Assembly: GCF_000317285.1 (NCBI RefSeq)
Contig: NZ_AJLN01000074.1
Coordinates: 1-64,000 of the forward strand
Reading direction: 5' to 3'
Source: Chlorogloeopsis fritschii PCC 6912
Lineage (GTDB): Bacteria > Cyanobacteriota > Cyanobacteriia > Cyanobacteriales > Nostocaceae
Length of the DNA stretch: 64,000 bases
A program made the translations under genes and the position numbers. Shown here one piece after another: positions 47,093 to 56,100 of the stretch; position 1 is the stretch's first letter, and each line of letters starts with the position of its first letter. Below the pieces are notes generated by a model. It was not told the origin of the DNA and made no database searches. It saw nothing but the letters and a program-made list of their open reading frames with translations.

Positions 47093-47707
47093 AATTGTCT
47101 ATAGACGCGAAATTACGTCTTAAGATTTATACAACCAAATTGTCGCTTCTTTATATTTTCTACTGCTGTAAGTTACAGTGACTACCGTGTTATCACTCAG
47201 GTTATCTAGGAATGTTAAGGCATCTCAAAACAATAAAATACCTATGTTAATTGATTTTCTTGTCGAAAACATCTTCTAAGAGCTAGTATAAAAATTTTCT
47301 CTAATTCTTAAACTCTAAGTTCTACTATATCTGCTGAAAGGATAGAAAAACACAACAGCAAAATTAAAAAATCTAAACTACACACATTATCCCTTAATTC
47401 ACATCTTGCATCAGTTTCAACAGCCACCAGGCAAGTCCACAAACCCTCGTTATCAGGTTTCACATCTTGCACCAGTTTTTTAATTGCGATTTTTGTAAGG
47501 TGGGCATTGCTTAGATTTGGCTCAAAACCTTATTTTGACGTTATGGGCAATGCCCACCCTACGGTTATTGAGAAAGGTGCAAGATATCAGAGGTTCAACC
47601 TGGTAACGAGAACTAGAGTCTCTGGCTCTCTATATCGTAGGCAGAAGATTGCAAATACTTAAATATACGTAAGTCTGACAGAATTAAAAGGAGTGCTTGT
47701 TCACTAA
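47093..47707. other. Divergent hmpF-hmpA regulatory region
   Basis: 615 bp with no coding frame. It contains a partial GACGCGAAATTACGTC element (47104), a tandem-like duplication of CACATCTTGCA[T/C]CAGTTT (47401 and 47461), and the MITE-like element at 47464-47585. The promoters of both hmp transcripts must lie here. I did not find a convincing -35/-10 pair by eye. Confidence 0.5.
47464..47585. repeat. MITE-like inverted-repeat element, copy 2
   Basis: 122 bp with outer arms ATCTTGCACC/GGTGCAAGAT (perfect 10 bp) and inner arms GTAAGGTGGGCATTGC/GGGCAATGCCCACCCTAC. Its reverse complement aligns with 5073-5160. The element ends 122 bp before hmpA and so lies in or near its promoter. Confidence 0.75.
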
Positions 47708-48949
47708 ATGCAGGGAAATTTAAATGAAATTGATATTCGCAGTATTTTGCAATTAATTGAGTTGGGGCAACGCACTGGGCAACTATTTGTAGAAGCCCAT
47801 AATTATTACAAATGCCCTAAACTGGGTGTAGATGAGACAGACAGACATAATGATTGCGGCGATCGCCACTGCTGGTTCGTCTTTTTTCTCAATGGTCAAA
47901 TTATTTATGCGGCTAATGGCGATACCAGTCTATCGCGTTTGAATGATTATTTGCGCCATCACCAAATTAAAGTCCAACTTGATGAACGAGAACTAGATCG
48001 CCTAAGAACTCTAAATCCACCCGAATATGCATACTTATGGATGTTGTTAGAGCAAAATATCATCAATCCAACCCAAGCTCGCAGTATTATCCACAGTTTG
48101 GTGCATGAGACTCTTTTCGATCTACTGAATTTACAGCAAGGTAACTTTATTTTTGAGGTGGGTTCGGCACTGACTCCGCAATTAACTGCCCTGGAGATTG
48201 CCCCTGTACTAACTGAGATGATCAAGCAGGTGCAAATCTGGAAGTTACTATATCCTCATATTCAATCTCCCGATCAGATTCCCATCATTGCTGACATAGT
48301 GAATCTACGCTCTTCACTGCCAGCAGTAACTGTCAATAAGCTCCAACATTGGGCAGATGGTAAAACTTCGCTGCGTCAATTAGCTCGCTATTTGAATCGA
48401 GATTTTGTGGCACTAGCTAAAGCTATACATCCTTATATTCAACAAGGTTGGGTACAATTACTGACAAATAAATCCGAAAAAACACCAGATTTAGAGGAAA
48501 ACCGAAAGCAATTCATATTATGTATTGATGATGCGATCGCTATCTGTACGACTGTAGAAAGTATCTTGCGATCTCAAGGTTATGAAGCGATCGCTCTGAG
48601 TAATCCCCTAGAAGCACTGAGTCTTATTTTTACACTAAAGCCCGATCTGATTTTGTGTGATATTACTATGCCAGATTTAAACGGGTATGAAATTTGTGCT
48701 ATGTTGCGGCAGTCTCAAGCATTTCGGTTTGTACCAATCGTTATGCTTACTGCCAAAGAAGGATTTTTAGACCGAGTCAAAGCAACAATGGTGGGAGCTA
48801 CTGATTATTTAACAAAGCCATTTGGGAATAATGAATTGGTTATCTTAGTAGAGAAATATTTAACGCCCTTCTGTAACAAAAGTAACAAAAGAGATACACC
48901 ACTTGTTGATTCAGTAAAAGATAGAGTAAAAATATTATCACAGAATTAG
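47708..48949 (+). CDS. hmpA: PatA-type response regulator HmpA
   Basis: A 413-residue protein. The N-terminal PATAN/DUF4388 domain (MQGNLNEIDIRSILQLIELG, about 1-250) is followed by a CheY-like receiver (about 271-390) with acidic pocket IDDA, phospho-acceptor in LILCDITMPD, Thr in MLTAK and Lys in TKPFG. PATAN-REC proteins control type IV pilus polarity and, in Anabaena, heterocyst pattern. It is the first gene of the hmp operon, preceded by AAAAGGAG. It may interact with pilus motor regulators. Confidence 0.92.
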   Translation: MQGNLNEIDIRSILQLIELGQRTGQLFVEAHNYYKCPKLGVDETDRHNDCGDRHCWFVFFLNGQIIYAANGDTSLSRLNDYLRHHQIKVQLDERELDRLRTLNPPEYAYLWMLLEQNIINPTQARSIIHSLVHETLFDLLNLQQGNFIFEVGSALTPQLTALEIAPVLTEMIKQVQIWKLLYPHIQSPDQIPIIADIVNLRSSLPAVTVNKLQHWADGKTSLRQLARYLNRDFVALAKAIHPYIQQGWVQLLTNKSEKTPDLEENRKQFILCIDDAIAICTTVESILRSQGYEAIALSNPLEALSLIFTLKPDLILCDITMPDLNGYEICAMLRQSQAFRFVPIVMLTAKEGFLDRVKATMVGATDYLTKPFGNNELVILVEKYLTPFCNKSNKRDTPLVDSVKDRVKILSQN

Positions 48950-49078
48950 TCAACTTTAGAGTTCAGTTTGGGAAACTTAAGTAGTGTGAATAAAGTGATT
49001 TTTTACATTAAATGCTTGCGGTAAATTCGGTGATGTTCCAAGTCGGAACCTTTACATCAGGAGGTAGATAAGGCATTT

Positions 49079-49444
49079 ATGAGTACAGTTCTGATTGTGG
49101 AAGACAGTATTGCGCAAAGGGAAATGATTACAGATCTCCTGAAAGCGAGTGGCTTAACAGTAACCCACGCCAGTGACGGATTAGAAGCGTTGGAAGCAAT
49201 TCAAACTGCTCCGCCCGATTTAGTGGTATTGGATATCGTTATGCCTCGGATGAATGGCTATGAAGTGTGCCGCCGCTTAAAGTCTGATCCCAAAACTCAA
49301 AATGTTCCTGTAGTGATGTGTTCTTCTAAAGGCGAAGAATTTGATCGCTATTGGGGGATGAAGCAAGGTGCGGATGCCTACATAGCCAAACCCTTCCAAC
49401 CAACAGAATTGGTGGGAACAGTCAAACAACTGCTGCGAGGATAA
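49079..49444 (+). CDS. hmpB: CheY-like response regulator HmpB
   Basis: A 121-residue single-domain receiver. Acidic residues are in VEDS, the phospho-acceptor is Asp52 in VVLDIVMPRMNGYE, and CSSKGEEFD and AKPFQ complete the switch. A strong AGGAGG lies 14 nt before the ATG. It follows hmpA by 129 bp and precedes hmpC by 13 bp in the same operon. It is the presumed output regulator phosphorylated by HmpE. Confidence 0.92.
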   Translation: MSTVLIVEDSIAQREMITDLLKASGLTVTHASDGLEALEAIQTAPPDLVVLDIVMPRMNGYEVCRRLKSDPKTQNVPVVMCSSKGEEFDRYWGMKQGADAYIAKPFQPTELVGTVKQLLRG

Positions 49445-49457
49445 GGATGAGTATAAA

Positions 49458-49988
49458 ATGATGAGCAAGCCGGACTTTTTAGGGGGCAGTGGACAAGATC
49501 ACTTTCGCCCTGAATTACAAGTAGAAAGTCCTGAAGGTGAACTACACCTGCGATTTTTCATTCCTTCGCATCAGGAGTTTGCACTACTAGCTACAGGTAT
49601 TCGCGAGGTAATTGAACTCAGTCCTGATAAAATTACCCCGATTCCTAATGTTTCTCCTTTACTTTTGGGTACTCTAAATTTACGAGGTCGAGTAATTTGG
49701 GTAGCTGATTTGGGTCAATTTCTGGGAGGAACAACAGCATTAAACACCGATCGCGCAGAGATTCCGGTGATAGCGATTGAAGAGCAAGACACAATTGTGG
49801 GCTTGGCAGTAGACGAAATTGGCGGTATGCACTGGCTTGATGTGCAGCATTTGATGGCACCAACTAACGTGCCGGATACGATGGCTCCTTTTTTGCGGGG
49901 AGAGTGGTTATTAGATGCTCACAAAAAACAGTGTTTGCGACTGCTAGATCAAACGGCAATTTTACGAAGTGCGCGCTGGGCGGGATGA
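49458..49988 (+). CDS. hmpC: CheW-like coupling protein HmpC
   Basis: A 176-residue adaptor linking the receptor HmpD to the kinase HmpE. The CheW fold is shown by [60 protein letters not shown] and the C-terminal [13 protein letters not shown]. Two ATGs at 49458 and 49461 follow a GGATAAGGATG stretch. Its end lies 16 bp before the hmpD start, suggesting tight co-translation. Confidence 0.92.
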   Translation: MMSKPDFLGGSGQDHFRPELQVESPEGELHLRFFIPSHQEFALLATGIREVIELSPDKITPIPNVSPLLLGTLNLRGRVIWVADLGQFLGGTTALNTDRAEIPVIAIEEQDTIVGLAVDEIGGMHWLDVQHLMAPTNVPDTMAPFLRGEWLLDAHKKQCLRLLDQTAILRSARWAG

Positions 49989-50004
49989 AATAGGGAGGCA
50001 GGAA

Positions 50005-52962
50005 ATGGCAGCGAGTGTAGATGATTACGCGCAGACATATCAACAGGCTCTAACAGCCTACGCGCAACAAAATTACGAAGAAGCAGCCACTCTGATTGAT
50101 GAGGTGGTGCAAAATTTACCCCACGATCCTAATACTCATTTGCTAAGGGGTCACGTTTATTATGTTTTGCAGCAGTATGATGTGGCAAAAGCAGAATATC
50201 AAGAGGTATTAAAATTAACTGAAGATCCAGAAATTATTGGTTTTGCTAAAAATGGTCTAGAGCATATAGAGTATTACCAACAGCAACTAGATGCTGATTT
50301 TGAGGTAGATAATAACTCTCAAGCAAATTTCCCTAACTTGTCTGATTCTGGAGAAGATGGGCAACAAGAATTAGAAGATTTGGCAGCAATAGCAGACTCT
50401 AGCGACCAAAACTTTGATTTGAGCTCCTTCGAGAAGCCAGAAGCTCTGGAAATGTTTCAAGAGGATTCCTTAGATAGCAGTCCATTTGATATACCCGTAG
50501 ATATTAGTTTATTTGATACAGAATTAGAGTCATCAGAAAAATCTGACGAAAATCCTTTTGCTTTCAGTTCCGAAGAGGCAGAAGATTCACAGGTAAACAT
50601 TTGGAATAAACAAACTGAACTAAAATTCCCTGCTTTTTTAGAAGAAGATATAGAGGATATATCCGTAGAATCAGAGAAAGAAGCAGAAGGACTTAGCAAT
50701 TTCTTTACAGATAGTATCGATTCTGTTTCTGAAGATTCAGAATTTAACCAGCACAATAATGGAGATTCCTCATCATTTGCACCAGACGATTCCTTTTCAA
50801 TACCTGAATTAGAGCAGGAGAATAAGAGAAATTTCTCAACGTTTGAGCCAGAGAATTCCTTTTCTATACCGGAATTAGAGAATCAAGAAAATTTAGCTGA
50901 ACAAACATCTCCAAAACAAGTTGAACCGAATTCTAAGCTGATGTTCAATCGTTTTGAGGATGAAACTTTACTGGTACAAGAAGCAGGAACTAGTGGTGAT
51001 TTATCAGGAATAAATAGTTTAGGTTACAGTACTTCAAACAGTACTTTTACTTTAGAAAATCAAAAGTCTAACTCAAGCTCTCATGTCAAACCAAGTAATA
51101 GTTTTGAGGAGAATGATAGCTTTGATATAGAAGCATTTGAATCTGCTTTTGGCTCGGAGAGTTTTGCAGATAGTGAAGACACAAACAGCATTTTAAATGG
51201 CAAAACTTCCCAGGGAAGCAATATAGAGTTTTTAGATGACTTTGATGACTTTGACGATCTAGGGAATATTCAAGCAGAGTTTGACTTTGTTGCAGATTCT
51301 AATTTGGGTGACTCTCAACTGCATTCTGGAGCGATCGCCTTAGATAGCAAAAATCAAAGCAGAGCACTTGAAACCAATAAAAGTAGTCAAAAAAATCAGG
51401 CTGCAGGCGGCAACACAGACAAGGATCGTGACGATGAGCTATTTAGTATCACCGGTTCGCAAGAAGCAGTGCCAATTTTTACCCAAAGTAGTGCTGCTAA
51501 CATTGAACCCCAAGTCAATGTAGAACAAGGCTTATTAGCTCCTTTTGAAAATGCCCCACTCACAACTAAGCAATGGATAATTGGTGGTACTGCGGGCATT
51601 GTTTCGGCGGTGGTTGTAGCTGCGGTTAGCTTTACCGCTACGACAATTTCTCCTCCCCAACAACGGGCATCACTGCGAAATACAGGTTGGGCAATGGCAT
51701 TAGCAGCAGGAATTGCCAGTTTTGCAACTGCCGGGGTGATGGGCAATCTTGGCATTAAGAAATTGCGCCGCACTACCAAAGATTTACAAGCCCAATTTGA
51801 TGCGGTACGACAAGGAAATCTCAATGTCAAAGCCACTGTTTATTCCCAAGATGAATTAGGGCAATTGGCGGCAGGCTTTAATGAAATGACTCGTGTAATT
51901 TTCACGACTACTCATGAAGCTACACGCAAAGCTCAAGAACAAGAAGAAGCGAAAGAAAACTTGCAACGTCAAGTAATTCGCCTACTTGATGATGTAGAAG
52001 GAGCCGCCAGAGGAGATTTAACTGTACAAGCCGAAGTGACTGCTGACGTGTTGGGAGCAGTTGCCGATGCTTTTAACCTGACGATTCAAAACTTGCGCGA
52101 TATTGTACAGCAGGTAAAAGTAGCAGCACGGGAAGTTACTAAAGGAGCTACCAACTCTGAGACATTTGCGAGAGCATTATCTAGTGATGCCTTGCGGCAG
52201 GCAGAAGAGTTAGCAGTTACCTTAAATTCCGTACAGGTAATGACTGATTCGATCCAAAGGGTGGCAGAAGCAGCGCGAGAAGCAGAAGCTGTTGCCCGCG
52301 ATGCCAGCAGTATCGCTCTTAAAGGTGGGGAAGCAGTGGAAAATACTGTGGCGGGTATTTTAGAAATTCGGGAAACTGTAGCTGAGACGACTCGTAAAGT
52401 GAAGCGCTTGGCAGAATCTTCTCAAGAAATTTCTAAAATTGTGGCGTTGATTTCCCAGATTGCCTCCAGAACCAACTTGTTAGCACTTAATGCCAGTATT
52501 GAGGCGGCAAGGGCAGGAGAAGCCGGTAGGGGGTTTGCGATTGTGGCGGATGAAGTGCGCCAGTTAGCGGACAGATCGGCTAAATCACTCAAAGAAATAG
52601 AAGAAATTGTCCGTCAAATCCAGAGTGAAACCAGCTCGGTAATGACAGCAATGGAGGAAGGTACGCAACAGGTAATTCAAGGCACCATCTTGGCAGAAGA
52701 AGCCAAGCGATCGCTCGAAAATATCATTCAAGTAGCAAATCGAATTGATATTCTCGTGCGCTCTATCACTACCGATACAGTTGAACAAACAGAAACCTCC
52801 CGCGCTGTAGCTCAAGTCATGCAATCTGTCGAACTCACAGCCCAAGAAACTTCCCAAGAAGCACAAAGGGTTTCTGGGGCTTTGCAAAACTTGGTGGGTG
52901 TTTCCCGTGACTTAATCTCCTCCGTGGAACGTTTCCGAGTGGAAGCCTCTGAAACTAGGTAA
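50005..52962 (+). CDS. hmpD: Methyl-accepting chemotaxis-like protein HmpD
   Basis: About 985 residues. Domains in order: a TPR-like helical repeat (about 5-100); a long acidic Ser/Glu/Asp-rich segment (about 105-490) with internal repeats such as [18 protein letters not shown]; two adjacent membrane spans ([20 protein letters not shown] and [19 protein letters not shown]) with only a short loop, so little periplasmic sensing domain; two HAMP modules; and a methyl-accepting signalling domain with hairpin tip [20 protein letters not shown]. The ATG at 50005 has GGGAGGCAGGAA before it. Confidence 0.92.
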   Translation: MAASVDDYAQTYQQALTAYAQQNYEEAATLIDEVVQNLPHDPNTHLLRGHVYYVLQQYDVAKAEYQEVLKLTEDPEIIGFAKNGLEHIEYYQQQLDADFEVDNNSQANFPNLSDSGEDGQQELEDLAAIADSSDQNFDLSSFEKPEALEMFQEDSLDSSPFDIPVDISLFDTELESSEKSDENPFAFSSEEAEDSQVNIWNKQTELKFPAFLEEDIEDISVESEKEAEGLSNFFTDSIDSVSEDSEFNQHNNGDSSSFAPDDSFSIPELEQENKRNFSTFEPENSFSIPELENQENLAEQTSPKQVEPNSKLMFNRFEDETLLVQEAGTSGDLSGINSLGYSTSNSTFTLENQKSNSSSHVKPSNSFEENDSFDIEAFESAFGSESFADSEDTNSILNGKTSQGSNIEFLDDFDDFDDLGNIQAEFDFVADSNLGDSQLHSGAIALDSKNQSRALETNKSSQKNQAAGGNTDKDRDDELFSITGSQEAVPIFTQSSAANIEPQVNVEQGLLAPFENAPLTTKQWIIGGTAGIVSAVVVAAVSFTATTISPPQQRASLRNTGWAMALAAGIASFATAGVMGNLGIKKLRRTTKDLQAQFDAVRQGNLNVKATVYSQDELGQLAAGFNEMTRVIFTTTHEATRKAQEQEEAKENLQRQVIRLLDDVEGAARGDLTVQAEVTADVLGAVADAFNLTIQNLRDIVQQVKVAAREVTKGATNSETFARALSSDALRQAEELAVTLNSVQVMTDSIQRVAEAAREAEAVARDASSIALKGGEAVENTVAGILEIRETVAETTRKVKRLAESSQEISKIVALISQIASRTNLLALNASIEAARAGEAGRGFAIVADEVRQLADRSAKSLKEIEEIVRQIQSETSSVMTAMEEGTQQVIQGTILAEEAKRSLENIIQVANRIDILVRSITTDTVEQTETSRAVAQVMQSVELTAQETSQEAQRVSGALQNLVGVSRDLISSVERFRVEASETR

Positions 52963-52978
52963 AGAATGAAGTGGGTAG

Positions 52979-53163
52979 TATGAAGTATGAAGTGTGAAGT
53001 ATGAAGTATGAATTTAATGAAATATTTCATCCTTTAGCCTACCCTACCCTGCGGGTTCTCCTGTGGAGTACGAGAAGCCGCTCTAGCGGGCGTCTACATC
53101 CTCTAGCTTTCATCCTTTAGCATTTATCTTTTATCCTTTATCCTTCACCCTTCATCTTGTCCT
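52979..53163. repeat. Heptamer tandem repeats (STRR) and nested GC-rich element before hmpE
   Basis: Five TATGAAG-type heptamers (52979-53013) face pyrimidine-rich CTTTATC/CCTTCA units (53105-53160). Between them sits a GC-rich element (about 53045-53098) ending GGGCGTCTACATC. The whole can fold back on itself. It fills the 201 bp gap inside the hmp operon and runs right up to the hmpE ATG. Confidence 0.7.
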
Positions 53164-56100
53164 ATGCTGCCAGAACAACAACAGCGTATTCTAGGTTACT
53201 TTATTGAGGAAGCTAAAGAGCACCTGAATACAATTGAGCAGGGATTGCTAAACCTTCAAAGTACCATCAAAGACCCAGAAATGCTCAACGAAATATTCAG
53301 AGCAGCTCACTCAATTAAAGGAGGAGCGGCGATGCTGGGTTTAAGTAGCATTCAGTTGACGGCTCACCGTTTGGAAGACTGTTTTAAAGTTTTAAAAGAG
53401 CATTCAGTTCATGTCGATCAAAAACTTGAATCTTTGTTTCTTGATGTATCTGATGCTCTCAAAGCATTGCTAGAAAATTTGCAAGGGCCATTCGGTTTAA
53501 CAGAAGATACTGCAAATCAAATCATCTCAAAAGTAGAACCAACTTTTGGCTATTTAAACGAACATTTAAATTTGCTTGTACAACAAAAAAGTAGTGGAGG
53601 AAAAACGACAGATAGCGATTGTTGGCAAATTTCTTACAACCAAGTGATGCAAACATTGCGCGAGATGTTGCAGTTATTTAAACAAGATTGCACACCCGAA
53701 ACACGACAAAATCTTCAAAATTGTTGCAATAAATTAGCCCAAATTGGTGCAGAAGCAAATTGCCCCAATTGGTCGAATTTGTGTCACGCGGCAGGAATAG
53801 CGATCGCTAATCAAGAAAATAGTTTCCTGACATTAGCAAAAATCATTATTACAGATATTAAAAAAGCTCTAGAACTTGCCTTAGCGGCAAAAGAACACGA
53901 AATCACTATTAGTCAGCAACTAGAAGTCTTAATTCCTCACAATGTTGAAACTTTAGATAATTCCAATGATTTTGTAGATGAGCGGCTGGAAGTGGAAGTA
54001 GTTCTATCTCTCCATCCACCAGAAGAATTTGTATCTGCAAATACTTACAGTGATAAATTTATTACTTCAACAGCTGAAAATTTTAGCCAATTTGCTACTG
54101 AGTCTGAGTCAATAGATTGTGAACCAGACGATAGTATAACTAGTTTATCGGAACTATCCGACCATATTAGCAGTAATATAGATGATAATATAGACAAATT
54201 TGATGAATTTACTGCCGAAGCACAGCTAATAGATTTTGACTTACAAGACTCCATCACTAACTTACCTGAACTATCCTATCAATTTAATAGTGATGATGAA
54301 GATGAAGCTTCAATACATAGCAGTTTCGATACTAACGCTCATGGACCAGAGGTAGGAATTGCTGAACTGAGTACCCTTGCTCAATTATTTGAAAGAGAAA
54401 CTCCTGATTTGCATGAAAATTGGGATATAGAAGAAGAAATTCTCGAATCTGAACCCAGTAGTAGTGAAATTGAACTTACTATTGATAATGCTGAAACAGA
54501 AGATATTAGTAATGATTTTGCAGAACTATTATCTTTGGATAGAGAAACAAGTATAAAAGATAGTCAGTTCAAAACTGCGAAAGAAGATTTAACTCTTATA
54601 CAATTATTTGGTGATGACTTTTTAGAAGAAGAAAATTTAAAACAACAAAATCAACAAATTATTGAAAATACACAAATTCATCAATTACAAACTTCAAATG
54701 AATTAACTTCATTAGAAATAGATGTAGAAGACAGTTTTGATGAGTTGTTTTCATTAAGTGACAATCAGGATTTAATAAAGGAAAATTCTGAAAATACGCC
54801 ACAAACACAAGTAAATTGGAATTTAGATCATCTGTTTAACCAAGCAGAAGAAGATAGTAACCTAAATTTAACAATTGATGAGTCTGAATTTGGTGATTTT
54901 TTTGATACAGTATCTGCAACTTCTCCCGTATTTTCTCCTGTAGAAGAGGATCTGAATTTATGGATACCAGAAGACACGGGTAAACAACAGCAGCCATTGC
55001 AAGCACCCCTTGAGCAAGACACAGCCACAGCTTTAGAGGAGCTTTTGTTTGCTGCTACGAGTGCTAATGAGATATTTGGCGATCGCCAACAGTCTGCATC
55101 TGGCTCAGATCTAGAGTTGGGAGATTTAGACATAGATTTATCCCAAGAACAACAGTTAGATTTGGCGCTTTCAGTTGATGGTGATAATGATTTATTTGAA
55201 GAGTTGGTAATCAATGACTCAATTACTGCGCTACCTGTAAGCGATCGCGAATTGTCTGACACACCAATTCAGACTTTTTCACAACAACCAGAAGCTCTGG
55301 AATTGTCTCCAGCATTTACCGACTCATCTACAGAAATTTCACAGATTGATTTATCACAATCACCAATTGAGCAGGAACCTAGTTGGTTAGATGTCGTAGA
55401 AGAGAACAACAACGAGAATCTGGAAATTTTGTTTGAAGATTCATCAACACCTAATTTTGATGATTTGCAGGCTGAGAGTACAGATTTTTCTCTTGGCGTA
55501 CCACAAGAGCAATTGGCTGACGATCGCTTCTCTACAATTATTCAACCCGATCTCGATTTTACAGATGCTTCTGAATCCGAAGTGTTGCAGACATCCTCGG
55601 AGATTGCAGACATTGATACTAACCCTGGCTTAGTAGATATCTGGCTGTCAACTGAAACGATAGTTTTTGAGACTGAAAAAGAAGCTGATGTTGTTAAAGT
55701 TGATTTTAGCGAAGATGGATCGGCAACAACTCAAGACGATGAACATACAGCAGTAGAAGATATTGCTGTTGCTCCTACAGAATTGGTAGCAGTTGCCTTC
55801 GATTTTCACAAGGCTTCAGAAATCGATGCTGAAGAAAATGCATTTACTGATTTCGATGAGTTGCCCGAAGAGGATGTGACATCAAATACCAATATTCAGG
55901 CTGTCTCAGAGCAAGAATTTATCGGTTTCAATCAGCTACTTAAAGAGGATGGTGCAGCAAACGCCGATTTTGAACCTGTCGCAGAACAAGAATTTGGTGA
56001 TTTAGATGAGTTACTTAAAAAAGACGTTACAGCAAACATCGATGTTGAACCTGTCGCAGAACAAGAATTTATCGGTTTCAATGAGCTACTTAAAGAGGAT

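Noticed and set aside
52979-53163. Repeat block before hmpE considered as a CRISPR array
   Set aside because: The units are contiguous 7 bp heptamers without spacers, and no cas genes occur in the window.
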